64,000 bases of DNA from Gigaspora rosea (lineage: Eukaryota; Glomeromycota; Glomeromycetes; Diversisporales; Gigasporaceae): positions 95,399 to 159,398 of the forward strand of contig QKWP01000434.1 of NCBI GenBank assembly GCA_003550325.1, written 5' to 3'. The stretch's first letter is position 1. The number at the start of each line of letters is the position of its first letter. Position numbers and translations under genes: made by a program. Below the pieces are notes generated by a model that saw nothing but the letters and a program-made list of their open reading frames with translations, searched no databases and had not been told where the DNA came from. Positions 54,416 through 64,000 of the stretch are shown here, piece by piece.

Positions 54416-54689
54416 TTTTTGGTCAGAGCTGTATGTTAAACAGTAGATTGTACAGTATTTAAAATAAAATTTAAGAATGCATTACTCTAAAAAAATAATA
54501 AATAAATAGAATAAGATAGTGTACTATTTTAAATAAATATATAGTTAGACCAATGCCCTTAAATATAATACCTCTTAAATGCAATTTTTAATTCTGACTC
54601 AAATATATATCAGATCTTATAAATACAGCTTTTCTAAATACAAGCCATCAAAAGCTTGATTCCTATGAATTGCAGTCAATGTATATAGT

Positions 54690-54865
54690 AGGACCCAAAA
54701 TATACATAGATAGGTCAGGTTAATTATAGGGTTACTAAAAAAGGAAAGATCTGTAGAAAACTTTAAAAATAAGCAAAAAATTACTATAAATAGAAAAGAT
54801 CTGTATAAAAAACCTCAAAAATAAGCAAACACATACCTGACCTATCTATGTATATTTTGGGTCCT
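54690..54865. mobile_element. 176-bp MITE with perfect 30-bp TIR
   Basis: GGACCCAAAATATACATAGA, continued by TAGGTCAGGT, is matched exactly by the complement at 54835-54864. The flanks read TATATAGT at 54682-54689 and 54866-54873 (nine bases if the adjoining A is counted). GAAAAGATCTGTA is repeated inside. The diverged sister is at 30250-30426. The perfect TIR suggests a young copy. Confidence 0.8.
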
Positions 54866-55199
54866 TATATAGTAAATTTAAAATAAAGCCAAATTTTAAT
54901 TCTAACTTTTGTGATCATAGTTTAAATACGAACTATCAAAAGCTTGACTTCTATGAATTGCAGTCAAAAAAGTTTAACCATATGTAGTAAATTTAAGCAA
55001 TGAAACCAAATTTTAATACTCACAATTTCAACTATTCTTGAGAACTTCTATGAATATGAAAATATATCCAATGTTTATATAAATCTATCACACAATATAA
55101 ATAGAATATAGCAACAACATGTTTTGAATCAGCAACCAATTAATATTGCTAAAAGCTCATTAGTATAATACAGTAATTTTTTTTTATTATAAAATCTTA

Positions 55200-56765
55200 T
55201 AAATCTAGATAATCGTTATACAGAATCATATATGACATTTTTATTGGCTATGTATAATAATAAGTTGTTTCCCCATAGTTTTACTAACTCCTAGGTTATA
55301 CTAACTAATTCTGATCCTGCTATTGACTTCACTATAAAGGAAGTGTTAAAATCAACATATCCAATTCATTGTGCTTTTCAAATAATCTAGAATTTTTACA
55401 AAAATCTTTGAAAACTTCTAGATATATAATATAATCAATTCCTTACAGATTTCTATAAATACTGAAATAGTTTAGTAAAAGCCATATTTGAAAACAAATT
55501 TACAAAATTAGTTTATAAGTATCCAAGAGTTAAACCATATTTAGACAACCTATATAGATCAAAAAAGTACTGAGCACATTTATTTACAAGCTTTAAATTT
55601 ACCGGAAGAATAATTACAATATCAAAAGTAGAAATTACAAATACATTTTTGAAAAAATTTTTATATAATTCTAATATTTTGCTGCTCAATGAATTAATGC
55701 AAGAAATACATTATATGCTTGATCGTTAAAATAAAGAATCTGGTATCTATTTTGGAAGCTCACAATTCCTTTTATCAAAAGTAATAATCAAGCAAACTTT
55801 TTATTTACACGTATAGACAAATATTGTTAAACATATCTTATTTCAAATATGTTAAAAATGCAAAAAGATAAAATTGACCAATCAGTTTATTACTTAGCAC
55901 CATAATTAGTCTAGAGAGTTTAAAAAGTATAAATAAGATAAAAAGTGAATTAGCTACTTTTATATACATGTATTATAAATTCAACATTTTTTTTTTAGAA
56001 TGACATTATGATTAATATCAAAGAAGAGAATCCTGAAGACCAGCAAGCAACTATACAACAAATATTTGAAGTAGTTGGTGAAAAATATAGTTGAAGCATA
56101 GTTAATTAAAGTTGAAAATGCATTAACTACAAAACATTTTATTGTATTATTGAAAAATAATATATACCTTTGTTTATGTCTAACTATTATTTAGCAAGAA
56201 ATTATTTGTAGGCACTATTTTCAAGTAATGCTAAATATTAATATGGCAAGGTTTCATATTCATTTCATTCCATCCAAATAGTACTATTAAAATCACAAGA
56301 AACATTTCTTACAGCTAACAAATATGAAAGTGAAGCAGCACCTGATTATGCTATTCCATATCTCTCTTCTTTTTATAATTAAGAAAAGACTTTTTACAGA
56401 AAAATTTTAGTTTTCTTGAACAAAAATTAATCTATAGAACATTATATAGTACTTACAAGAAGGCAATAAGTAAAGTATTACAGTTAAATCCGAGTCAGAT
56501 TGCCTTTTAAAATTATTAGAGAATTTTGTTCAGAAGCATGACCAATCAGAAAATAGTTCTAGTGATAATAATCAATTAGATGAATCTACAAGTAAAAAAA
56601 AATTTTAACTAAAAAATCCTAAACAATGACAAAATAGAGAGCGATCTTTAGATATTAAAAGAATCAAAGCACTATATGAAAAACCTCTATCTGGTACCAC
56701 CAAACAAAAAAGAATTTGAAACAATGCAGGGTATTGGGCACTATCAAAAAAATTGTACAGTTAGT
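55200..56765 (+). pseudogene. MULE (FAR1-like) transposase with SWIM finger, broken
   Basis: Blocks in order: NLDNRYTESYMTFLLAMYNN; VILTNSDPAIDFTIKEVLKS (a first acidic motif, TDSDPA in relatives, here with Asn); YKYPRVKPYLDNLYRSKKY, a stop, then AHLFTSFKFTGR; VEITNTFLKKFLYNSNILLL; NELMQEIHYMLDR. Further on (about 56150) comes a C-x-C..C-x-H SWIM finger (CLCLTII...ICRHYFQVM), and near 56735 a zinc-knuckle remnant GHYQKNC. Such proteins bind and move Mutator-like elements. More than ten stops and several frame changes make it dead. No TIRs were found; direct repeats flank it at 52980 and 57283. Confidence 0.75.
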
Positions 56766-57282
56766 ATAACAAAAATTTTTTTATACTTTTTTATTATTAG
56801 CATTAAAGGTATAATAGATTAATTCTACGATACTAAAAAAATTACTTGAATTTTTTAGATCTATAATAATCAAAAGCAAAGATTTTATTGATATAGTTAT
56901 CTAATATTTACTATTAGTCTTTATTAACTTGTTACATTCTAAATAAGGTATTTACTATAACTTTACTGCTTATTTAGCAAAAACTATTAACATTTATTAA
57001 GTATTAATGAACCTTTCTATTACATTTAACACTTTGTTTAATTAGAACTCATTACAATGACATCTACTCTTATGGCAACTTTGAAGTTTATCATTGGACT
57101 TCTAACTTTTCTCGCACTATTTTTCTCTTTTGGCAAGCTTTTGTTCTTTAATAAAATTGAACAGTTTGTTATAGAATTTGGCTACTTCATAATTACTTTA
57201 TATTTTTTTGTTTTTTAAATATATTTTGTGTTTCAACAATATATTATCTAGAGGTTAGTAAAACTGCGGAGGTGACAACTCC
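56766..57282. other. AT-rich spacer
   Basis: Short hydrophobic ORF fragments near 57060-57220 (TTLKFIIGLLTFLALFFSF) could be chance or a decayed membrane protein. Nothing is firm. Confidence 0.35.
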
Positions 57283-57550
57283 AATATTACACAAATTTAA
57301 TAGTAATGCAAAAATTGTCATTTTATATGAAAATCATATAAATTCATATATATCATGTTTGATCGGTCAAAGTCTTAATTGTTAATTTTTTTTAGAAATA
57401 ACCTGTCTACCGGGATTTCTTTTTTTTTCGAAACTCAAAATAGACAAAAGTAAATAATTAATTATAAAGAACTTTTATAGCTGCTTTTTTATTGTTAAAA
57501 AAACTGAATTATATATTTATATAAGATAAAAAAACGAAAGTAAGAGATCA
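57283..57550 (+). repeat. Direct repeat, copy 2 (partner 52980-53270)
   Basis: See the partner. Shared landmarks are ATTACACAAATTTAATAGTA, ATAACCTGTCTACCGGGATT with a T run and TCGAAAC, and TGAATTATATATTTATA. Confidence 0.6.
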
Positions 57551-57649
57551 TACACACAACTTAAAGCCTATAAACTTTTTTAAACTATCTTTATTTAATT
57601 ACTTAAAGCCAAACTAGTTAGAATTAATATAAAGGTTTATTTTTTTATA

Positions 57650-57900
57650 GTGGCGAAATCTTTTGAAAGATTTTGCAAACCTGTAAAATTTTTTAAAAGA
57701 ACTTGCAAACTGCAGGTTTCGAAATATTTTGGAAGTAATTTCAAAAATACTTTAGTTCGAAATAATTCGAAATATTTTTAAAATATTTTAGACCTAAGCT
57801 AGATGAGTATATCTGTAACCTGTTTATACCAAGAGCATATTGGACTATATTTTCAAAATATTTCGAAATATTTCAAAATTTTGTATAATGTTACAAGATC
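57650..57900. repeat. GAAATATTTCGAAA-rich imperfect repeats
   Basis: Dense repeats of TTCGAAATATTT and AAATATTTTGAAA in both orientations, making local hairpins. A similar motif style (GTGAAATATTGCAAAATATT) is seen in the palindrome at 62455-62790. Confidence 0.5.
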
Positions 57901-58004
57901 AAATTAGATCTTTTATAAATTAGATCTTTTTTCGTTTTGTTTTTTGATATTGTTTTGTTTTTCTTTTATTATTTATTTTTTAATTTTTTTCACACTTTAC
58001 AAAA

Positions 58005-58330
58005 ATTAGCTTTTGCAAAAAAACCAACAACTATTTAGCACTTTGCAAGAAAACCAATTTGATTTTGCACACCAACTCAGACTTCTGACACTTTGCAAGA
58101 ACACACAACTGATTTCTTCAGCAATTTCTAAATTTCCAAGAACGCTTCTTTAAAGAAATGATTTAGTTCGGCACAAGTTTTTGCAAGTTTTTGCAAAGTT
58201 TCACTTTATTTGTTTTTTTGTTTAACATTTTTTGTTTTTTGGTTTTTTTTTAAACTTTTTTTATTAATTTATTTTATTCTAGCACTTTGTGAGAATACTA
58301 ACTTCTCTAGCACTTTGCAAGAACATACTA
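58005..58330. repeat. Dispersed AGCACTTTGCAAGAAC motif
   Basis: TAGCACTTTGCAAGAA or CACTTTGCAAGAACAC recurs at about 58037, 58088, 58281 and 58308, irregularly spaced. The spacing is too irregular for a simple tandem array. Confidence 0.5.
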
Positions 58331-58454
58331 GAAAAAAGAGAGAAACGAAGGTGATAGTTAAAACAAAAGAGATAGCTAAAGCAAAAACAATAGTTAAAAC
58401 AAAGAAGCGTGATAATAGCTAACTGTAGGGTGTGTGAAAATAAGTGCATAGAGT

Positions 58455-58565
58455 TAGTTTTTTATTTTTTCTTCTACAAATAGTAATGGAATTAGATGCG
58501 ACAAAGTGCAAAAGTAGTTAAAATAATATGTAGTAATGTAAAATAATACTATTATAATATATAAT
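58455..58565 (+). repeat. Left arm of a 112-bp inverted pair 5.1 kb apart
   Basis: TTAGTTTTTTATTTTTTCTT, CTACAAATAGTAATGGAATT and AGATGCGACAAAGTGCAAAA lead into GTAGTTAAAATAATATG. The complement of the same sequence occurs at 63602-63712. The two may be terminal repeats of a 5.26-kb element enclosing the foldback, MITE, LINE and SINE-like insertions between them. Confidence 0.65.
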
Positions 58566-58568
58566 AAG

Positions 58569-59208
58569 TGAAAATAAATTTGTCACATCTGCAACACGTC
58601 GCACCTCTGCTTCGACCAATCAAATCGCACGATTTTATAAGCAAAAAATTTTATTTTTTAAAAATTTAAAATTTTACTTAATAAAGTATAAAATATATAT
58701 ATAATAGCATACTATATAATGTAAAATTTTATTTTGAACAAATTATTCTAAGTCATAAAGATAAGGTTGTCTTAGTAAAAAAAACCTTTTATAAGAAAAA
58801 TCAAAAATTTCCAAAGTTAGCACATATAAAACTTTTTTTTTACTAAAATAATCTACTATTTTAACTTAGAAAAGGTTGTTTAGCATAAACTTTTATATGT
58901 AATACTTAAATATAAATATGGATTATATTAGTAAAAAAAAAGTTTTATATGTGCTAATGATCGAAATTTTCGATTTTTCTTATAAAACGTTATTTTTTTA
59001 CTAAGACAATCTATCTTTATAATTTAGAAAAAGTTGTTCAGAATAAAATTTTACATTATATACTTTGATATCGCTTATTTATTTTTATATTTTACTAGTA
59101 AAATTTTTAATTTTTAAAACTTAAAATTTTTTGTCTACAAAATCGTGCGATTTGATTGGTTGGAATCAGAGTGCGACATGTCACGAGTGCGACAAATTTC
59201 TATTCCCA
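58569..59208. mobile_element. 640-bp foldback element
   Basis: The left arm AAATAAATTTGTCACATCTG ... CAACACGTCGCACCTCTG ... CAATCAAATCGCACGATTTT is matched by the complement of AAAATCGTGCGATTTGATTG ... CGACATGTCACGAGTGCGAC near 59145-59200. The arms extend inward through AAGTTTTATATGTGCTAA-type sequence to a centre near 58890. No ORF is present. Confidence 0.75.
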
Positions 59209-59373
59209 TATAATAAAATATAATATTAATTAAAATATATATTTAATTTAAAAGTATAATATATGGGGGTCCCACAGCAAAAAGTAGTAATAGACTAAAA
59301 AATTTTTTTCTTTAGTTTTTTAATATTGTGTTCTAAATGGTCTAATTTTTGCAAAAATAAAGTTTTTACAAAA

Positions 59374-61441
59374 TAGAGCACTAGACAGAAAAACAAGACT
59401 TACAAGAAAAAGGCATAATTATAGAAAGATGTACGGGATGTAATAGAGGATAAGATTTGGTGCCATGCAGGTACAGACAAGGTTTCAAGAACACAAGACG
59501 AGCCATTAGAAGAAACCTGTTGAAAAATGTAGAAGACCCCAGGAAAAATATTGAAAGTTAGAAATACCGAAGTGTACCTTGATATATAAAGATAAAGATC
59601 TGGCAGACAATGAAGTAAACCAAGAAATGATTTGCAACCTCATAAGAATACAAAGAATAGAAGAAGAAGTAATCGAGGGTAGCATAGAAGGAAAGGAAGT
59701 CAAAAAGAAGCTTAAAGAAAAAGCAGAAATTCTAAAGAATGTTAAAGAAGTAACTTTCTTTACAGATAGCTCTTGGATTAACCCAGAATATAACTAAAAA
59801 AAGGCCAAAATAGGAAAAAAATGGATAGCAATAGGAAACAACGCAAAGAAAGAAGAAACAAAAGCGGACTTCTTTTGTGGCTTCACAAACTGGCCCTCTG
59901 CAACAAGAGCTGAACTAGGGGCTATAGGATCTGCTCTACTGGCTGCACCAGAAAATGCGAAGGTTACTATAGTAACGGATAGTGCAGCAGCTATCCAAGC
60001 AATAAAAAAAGCAGCGACATGAACAAATTAAGAGAATGCTTTAAGATTAAGAACAGAAATATGCTACTAAGTATTCAGAAGATTAAAAGTTTGAAGAACT
60101 TGGAATTGCGGCTCTAGAAAGTTAAAGGACATAGTAATAATTTAGAGAATAACATAGCAGATGGCCTAGCAAAGAAAGAAGCTAGAGAAGGTTCAATGTT
60201 GAAGTTTAAAGATCCATGGGGAAGATTTACAAAGACAATACTTAGATGGAAAAATTTGAGAATAGACAATGAGATTAGAAGTAGTATAAATAGAATAGCT
60301 CTAGCAGTAGTAAATATAGAATGGACAAACTTGAGAAGCAGTAAGCGTTGGATAGAAAAAGAGAAGGGAAAAAATAAAATAGTTTGAAAAGAAACTTGGA
60401 AAGACATAAGGAATGTTAAGGAGAGTAATTGTACAGATAAAGGAAAAAATAGAGATAGGATATTCCGAGTCAAGTATCTAAATAAAGCCTTACCAACTAT
60501 GGATAAACTCAACAAAAGGAACCCAGACCTGTATGAATCTAGTACATGTATCGCATGTAGAGCCGAGAAAGAAACTCAAGATCATTTAGCGACCTGTCAA
60601 GAGTATTAAACATCTTGGAACGGAACAGAAGAAAAAGTTAGTGAGGCGATACGAAAAGAGGCCTTCGACAATACGAACAATTTAGAAGAAGCCAGAGAAT
60701 TAATAAGAGATGAAGTTTTCGGTACAAATCGGCAAGAAAAATTTGAAATGAGAGAAGAATTAATAAGGGGCCTACTGTTAACAGAGAGAAAAGAAAGGAT
60801 GGAAAATCTGGTTCAAATAGCAAAAAGAAGACAAAGATAGTGGGTACATTACTTGACAGTTTTAGTGAGATTTTTCGCAAGAGGATATGGAGCCAAAGAT
60901 GCGATTTAGTTGCAGATTGGGAAAAAGACCACGGTATAGAAAGGTCTGATAAGAGAAGAAAAACATCAGGAAAAAAGAAAACGAAAGGAAATAAAATCGG
61001 ACCAAATAAAGAGAATATAAACCCAAGCACTTCGAAAATGAAAAAAGAAGAACACTCAGTAAAGCTCTTGGGGGAAAGGGAAGACAAGAGAAAAGGAAAA
61101 TCAAAATCTGACATGAAATTGAAAGAGCTCTTTGAGAACAATGTAAAGGCATAGATAGGAAAAAATATGAAACCGGCCTGGTCCTCTTGAACGAAGCCGT
61201 TTTGTAAAAACAATAGGCAATCCTGACACGGCATTCGATAGCCTATCATGAACTCGAGAAACAAGTCCTTAGCAAGTAAGGACCCTGAGGGAGATGAAAA
61301 ATCAGAATGGCAGGTCATGCCTGGGTACAAAAGTATCAAGTGAGTTTTTGTTTGGTTAGGTAACATCTAGATATTAGACACATTGTGTATACAATATTCT
61401 TGAATCTTAATAAATAAAGGCAGGATCACTAAAAAAAAAAT
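59374..61441 (+). mobile_element. 5'-truncated LINE fragment with 19-bp target duplication
   Basis: AAATAAAGTTTTTACAAAA occurs at 59355-59373 and 61442-61460. The 3' end is AATAAATAAAGGCAGGATCA followed by CT and an A tail. The fragment holds only the C-terminal part of ORF2, so most of the element was lost by 5' truncation. Confidence 0.85.
59575..60840 (+). pseudogene. LINE ORF2 C-terminal remnant (RNase H plus zinc finger)
   Basis: An open block at 59579-59797 ends in VTFFTDSSW (RNase H first Asp). After a stop come FFCGFTNWPSATRAELGAIG (Glu) and VTIVTDSAAAIQAIKKA (second Asp). VKGHSNNLENNIADGLAKKE (last Asp) begins near 60120, then SMLKFKDPWGRFTKTILRWK (60196-60387) and CIACRAEKETQDHLATCQEY (C-x2-C..H..C finger, near 60550). 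The frame continues to about 60840. Stops at several points make it non-functional. RT and endonuclease are absent. The same architecture is seen in the relic at 45450-49030. Confidence 0.8.
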
Positions 61442-61504
61442 AAATAAAGTTTTTACAAAAAAAATTTTTTTTGAGTATCACTACCTTTTGCTATGGGGCC
61501 CCCA

Positions 61505-62454
61505 TATATAATATATAAAATTTTTGATTTTTTCGCATATGCAATACACCGCACCCTATAAGATCTGGTGTAATGTGAAATCAAAACAATAAGTTTAGGG
61601 TTAGGGTTAGGGTGAGGGTAAAGAATAGGGTTAGGATAGGGCAATTTAGCAAAAAGATGCTAAGGCCACGAAAAATTAATCAATTGGTTTCATAACCCGG
61701 CTGGGTCAAAATCTGGAAACCTAAAAAAATTTTTTTATAAGTTTTAATAACCGGGTAGGATTTTAAAAAAAATTTTATATAAATTTCATAAAATTTTACA
61801 TATGAAATATAAAAAAAAAAGCTGCCCGGCCAGGTCAGTTAAAAAGATACATGTTATGAAAACCAATTAATTAAATTTGTATGGCCTAATCTAAAATTTC
61901 GAGAGAAATTTTTTTTGTTAGAGCATAAGAGATGATTTCATAGGCAAAATTTCGTGCTATAGCCAATTTTTGAAAAAATCGTAATCGCTTCGATTTCACA
62001 TTACACCTGATCCTGCACTCTAATTGGTTGATCAAGGGGTGGCAATACATCACTATGGCGGTAAATTATAAAACCCTAAAGTATAATAATGATAATAAAA
62101 AAAGAATATTTCTAATTTACACCACAGGTAATTATCACCTGTAGTCAATTTGCCAATTAAAATTTAGGATCAGGTGTAATATGTAAATCAATTTTTGTGT
62201 AACAAAACCAAAAAAATTGCTAAAATTGCTTTTTAATCTAAAAACTTGCCTATAAAACTACTTTTTTTTATACAAAAAAAAATCCTTTGCTAAATTTTAC
62301 TATATATAAACCTTTATTCTAATCTTTAGTCTTTACCCTTACCCTAATATTAAAAAAAATTTAACTTTTATTTAATAAGAATTGTTTATTTTTATATTTA
62401 TTTAAATTACAGGTGATAATCACCTGTAGTGGACATTAGTTATTTTCATAAAAA
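61505..62454. other. Spacer with telomere-like tract and short hairpins
   Basis: 61596-61640 reads TTTAGGGTTAGGGTTAGGG then GTGAGGG. GGTGTAATGTGAAATC (61568) and GATTTCACATTACACCTGATCC (61990) form an inverted pair spanning 440 bases, perhaps the ends of a TIR element. ACAGGTAATTATCACCTGTAG (62123) and ACAGGTGATAATCACCTGTA (62410) recur as short palindromes. No gene is seen. Confidence 0.45.
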
Positions 62455-62790
62455 AATATAAAATTTTATATTAAATTGTAAAAATTTTAAAAAATTGTGA
62501 ATTATTGTGAAATATTGCAAAATATTGCAGATTTATACAATAATATGTGAAATATTACCTCTTGTGACCCCTGAAAGGGATAATTAAATAGAGGTTTGCA
62601 TGTTTTTATTTCGTCTATTTCACAATATTTTACTATATAATTTGACCTTTAGGAAGTCACAGGAGGTAATATTTCGCATATTATTGTGTAACTCTGCAAT
62701 ATTTTGCAATATTTCACAATAATTCGCAAAATTTTAAAATTTTTTAAAATTTTCGCAATTTAATATAAAATTTTATATTATTACATATTT
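62455..62790. repeat. ~335-bp palindrome
   Basis: The left arm (AATATAAAATTTTATATTAA, GTGAAATATTGCAAAATATT, GTGAAATATTACCTC) is matched by its complement at the right (GAGGTAATATTTCGCATATT, AATATTTTGCAATATTTCAC). The loop carries GTGACCCCTGAAAGGG. Confidence 0.75.
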
Positions 62791-62808
62791 TAATATATTA
62801 TATTTTAA

Positions 62809-63585
62809 AGGATGTGGCGACTTAGAGAAGTTGCCAGGTTGTCACCCCCAAGCGGCAGGTCAAAAGTTCGAATCCCACTGGCGATGTTTTGAAAAATAGG
62901 CCTGTGTTATGGTAACTGTGGCTCAAGATCGGTTGGATAAAAAACCTGTAATCTTGGTTTAACTATCTTGAAAGAATGCTTCCGAGCGAATTGGTGTATT
63001 GTTACTTCGACAAATCTAGGAAACCGGAAAAACAGCAACCCCTTAGCAAATCCTGAGTAAGGAGGTAGATAGACGGCTATGACGGTGCTACCAGAAGAGG
63101 CGGGTGCCGGGCCAAAAAACGAACATTGTAGTAGGCGATATCAATGGTTCACAGAAATCCGGACTGCGAGTATATGAGTAAAGCTATAGCATCGATCGCT
63201 AAAAAAAACCATATGATTAATTGTGTGGGACATGTATCGTACTAGTAAAATTCTATATCAACCGGTTTGTTTGACATAGTGCGGCAGGTCATTACTGTGA
63301 ATTCACTAAAAGAGGTGTCATGCCGAGTAATGTTAGAGGTTAAGTATTAGGGGATAGATGGGCTTAGTAGATAATTAGAGGATTTAAATTAGGCAATTCC
63401 CATAGTTGGGTTGCAGGTATAGCAACTAGTGTGGAACCTTAGGCAGACCACTTAAATTAGAAACCCAAAAAGTGTATGTATGGCTAGTTGTATTCTCGTT
63501 ACTGCTATAAAAGTACATATATCTTAAAAATTCTAATAAAACACTTGTCGGCGAGACTGCCAAAGTTTAAAAAAAATATATATAT
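62809..63585 (+). mobile_element. Long tRNA-headed SINE-like retroposon, complete copy
   Basis: The target duplication ATATATTATATTTTAA occurs at 62793-62808 and 63586-63601. The element starts AGGATGTGGCGACTTAGAGA, with B-box AGTTCGAATCCCAC at about 62864. The body contains CCTGTAATCTTGGTTTAACT, AAATCTAGGAAACCGGAAAA and GCAATTCCCATAGTTGGGTT. It ends TAATAAAACACTTGTCGGCG and AGACTGCCAAAGTTT with an A tail that merges with the AT-rich target. It is about 777 bp and has no ORF over 60 codons. The tRNA-like 5' end implies an RNA polymerase III promoter; the reverse transcriptase must come from a LINE. Confidence 0.85.
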
Positions 63586-63601
63586 ATATATTATATTTTA
63601 A

Positions 63602-63712
63602 TTATTATACATTTTTTATAGTATTATTTTATATTACTACATATTATTTTAACTACTTTTGCACTTTGTCGCATCTAATTTCATTACTATTTGTAAAAGA
63701 AAAAATAAAAAA
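63602..63712 (-). repeat. Right arm of the 5.1-kb inverted pair
   Basis: Complement of 58455-58565: CTACTTTTGCACTTTGTCGC, ATCTAATTTCATTACTATTT and AAAAAATAAAAAACTAA. Identity looks near 88 percent by eye. It begins right after the target duplication of the tRNA-headed element. Confidence 0.65.
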
Positions 63713-63729
63713 CTAATATCTGCAAATTT

Positions 63730-64000
63730 TATATATAGATATATATCGATTACTAACTGGTAAGATATATATCGATACCCATCCCCCCTGCCGATTACTA
63801 TTGATAGTGATAGTAATTGATATATATCGATATATCAATTACTATCGATAGTAATAGTAATTGATATATATCGATATATTGATTAATATCACTATCAATA
63901 GTAATCGGCGAGGTGATGGGTATCGATATATATCAATATATCGATTATAATCGATAGTGATAGTAATCGATATATATTAATATATATTGATATTAATCGA
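63730..64000. repeat. ATATATCGAT-rich palindromic block reaching the window edge
   Basis: TATCGATACCCATCCCCC near 63773 and GATGGGTATCGATATATATC near 63916 are the arms of a palindrome centred near 63846. It is filled with TATCGATA, TGATAGTAAT and their complements. It continues beyond the window. Confidence 0.7.

Larger units (their letters stand above)
59264..61504. mobile_element. TA-flanked MITE (TIR TGGGGGTCCCACAGCAAAAAG), split by a LINE
   Basis: TGGGGGTCCCACAGCAAAAA at the left and CTTTTGCTATGGGGCCCCCA at the right are inverted ends, with TA at 59262-59263 and 61505-61506. Without the LINE (59374-61441) and one 19-base target copy it would be about 150 bp. Confidence 0.75.

Noticed and set aside
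52980-57550. An LTR retrotransposon bounded by the direct repeats
   Set aside because: No TG..CA ends, primer-binding site, Gag, protease or integrase is visible. The internal relic is a MULE transposase.
60638-61366. A 242-codon minus-strand ORF rich in Phe, Leu and Ser
   Set aside because: It mirrors the Lys/Glu-rich coding remnant of the truncated LINE on the plus strand. Such antisense frames stay open because Lys/Glu codons reverse to Phe/Leu/Ser.

Overview
The window looks like part of a very AT-rich, transposon-crowded nuclear genome of a fungus. An arbuscular mycorrhizal fungus (Glomeromycotina, Rhizophagus-like) is my best guess. The reasons are extreme AT content with long A/T runs, short GT..AG introns, one HSL-type alpha/beta hydrolase gene, and decayed transposases (Crypton/ZMYM2-like tyrosine recombinase, FAR1/MULE-like with SWIM finger, piggyBac, Tc1-like). 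The assignment is inference from sequence style and has not been checked by a search. No bacterial-type operon, rRNA, genuine tRNA or CRISPR array is visible.

Only one ordinary host gene is supported: an eight-exon alpha/beta hydrolase on the minus strand (16255-18521). All its intron phases close, giving 498 codons before the stop. It sits in a quieter block (about 13.2-22.3 kb) that lacks recognisable large transposons and carries clusters of GTACGTAC-type motifs. Everything else is mobile DNA or its remains.

Layout: 0.35-2 kb holds a 10-bp minisatellite and an RRM-like retroelement ORF1 relic. 2.3-3.8 kb holds a tandem hairpin array with two MITEs. 4369-9820 is one 5.45-kb element with hAT-like ends and a perfect 8-bp target duplication; it contains seven copies of a 60-bp palindrome, a 660-bp near-perfect palindrome, a small MITE and a tyrosine-recombinase pseudogene. 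12.2-13.2 kb holds two MITEs and an (ATT)n run. 22326-28180 is a 5'-truncated LINE with an intact 1791-residue endonuclease-RT-RNase H ORF. 28483-28984 is a short retroposed element whose 3' tail resembles that of the LINE. 31-33.7 kb is a dead piggyBac. 34.3-36.8 kb is a patchwork of retroelement pieces. 38789-42527 is a second hAT-like composite with three further insertions. 43.4-43.6 kb is a dimeric tRNA-like SINE. 45.45-49.03 kb is a LINE relic broken by four later insertions nested up to three deep. 49-53 kb is a run of TIR elements. 55.2-56.8 kb is a MULE pseudogene. 58.45-63.7 kb is another nest, with a foldback element, a MITE split by a 5'-truncated LINE, and a long tRNA-headed SINE-like element.

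The genes do not form a pathway. The functional story is a transposon ecology: RT-encoding LINEs with short retroposons that may borrow their machinery, and many non-autonomous hAT- and mariner-type elements whose intact transposases are not in this window. The nesting order gives a relative insertion history. I found no convincing new protein-coding system. The best candidates for something undescribed are the 5.45-kb composite with its palindrome array, the family of hAT-ended elements each with its own subterminal repeat, and the roughly 0.7-0.8-kb tRNA-headed retroposons.
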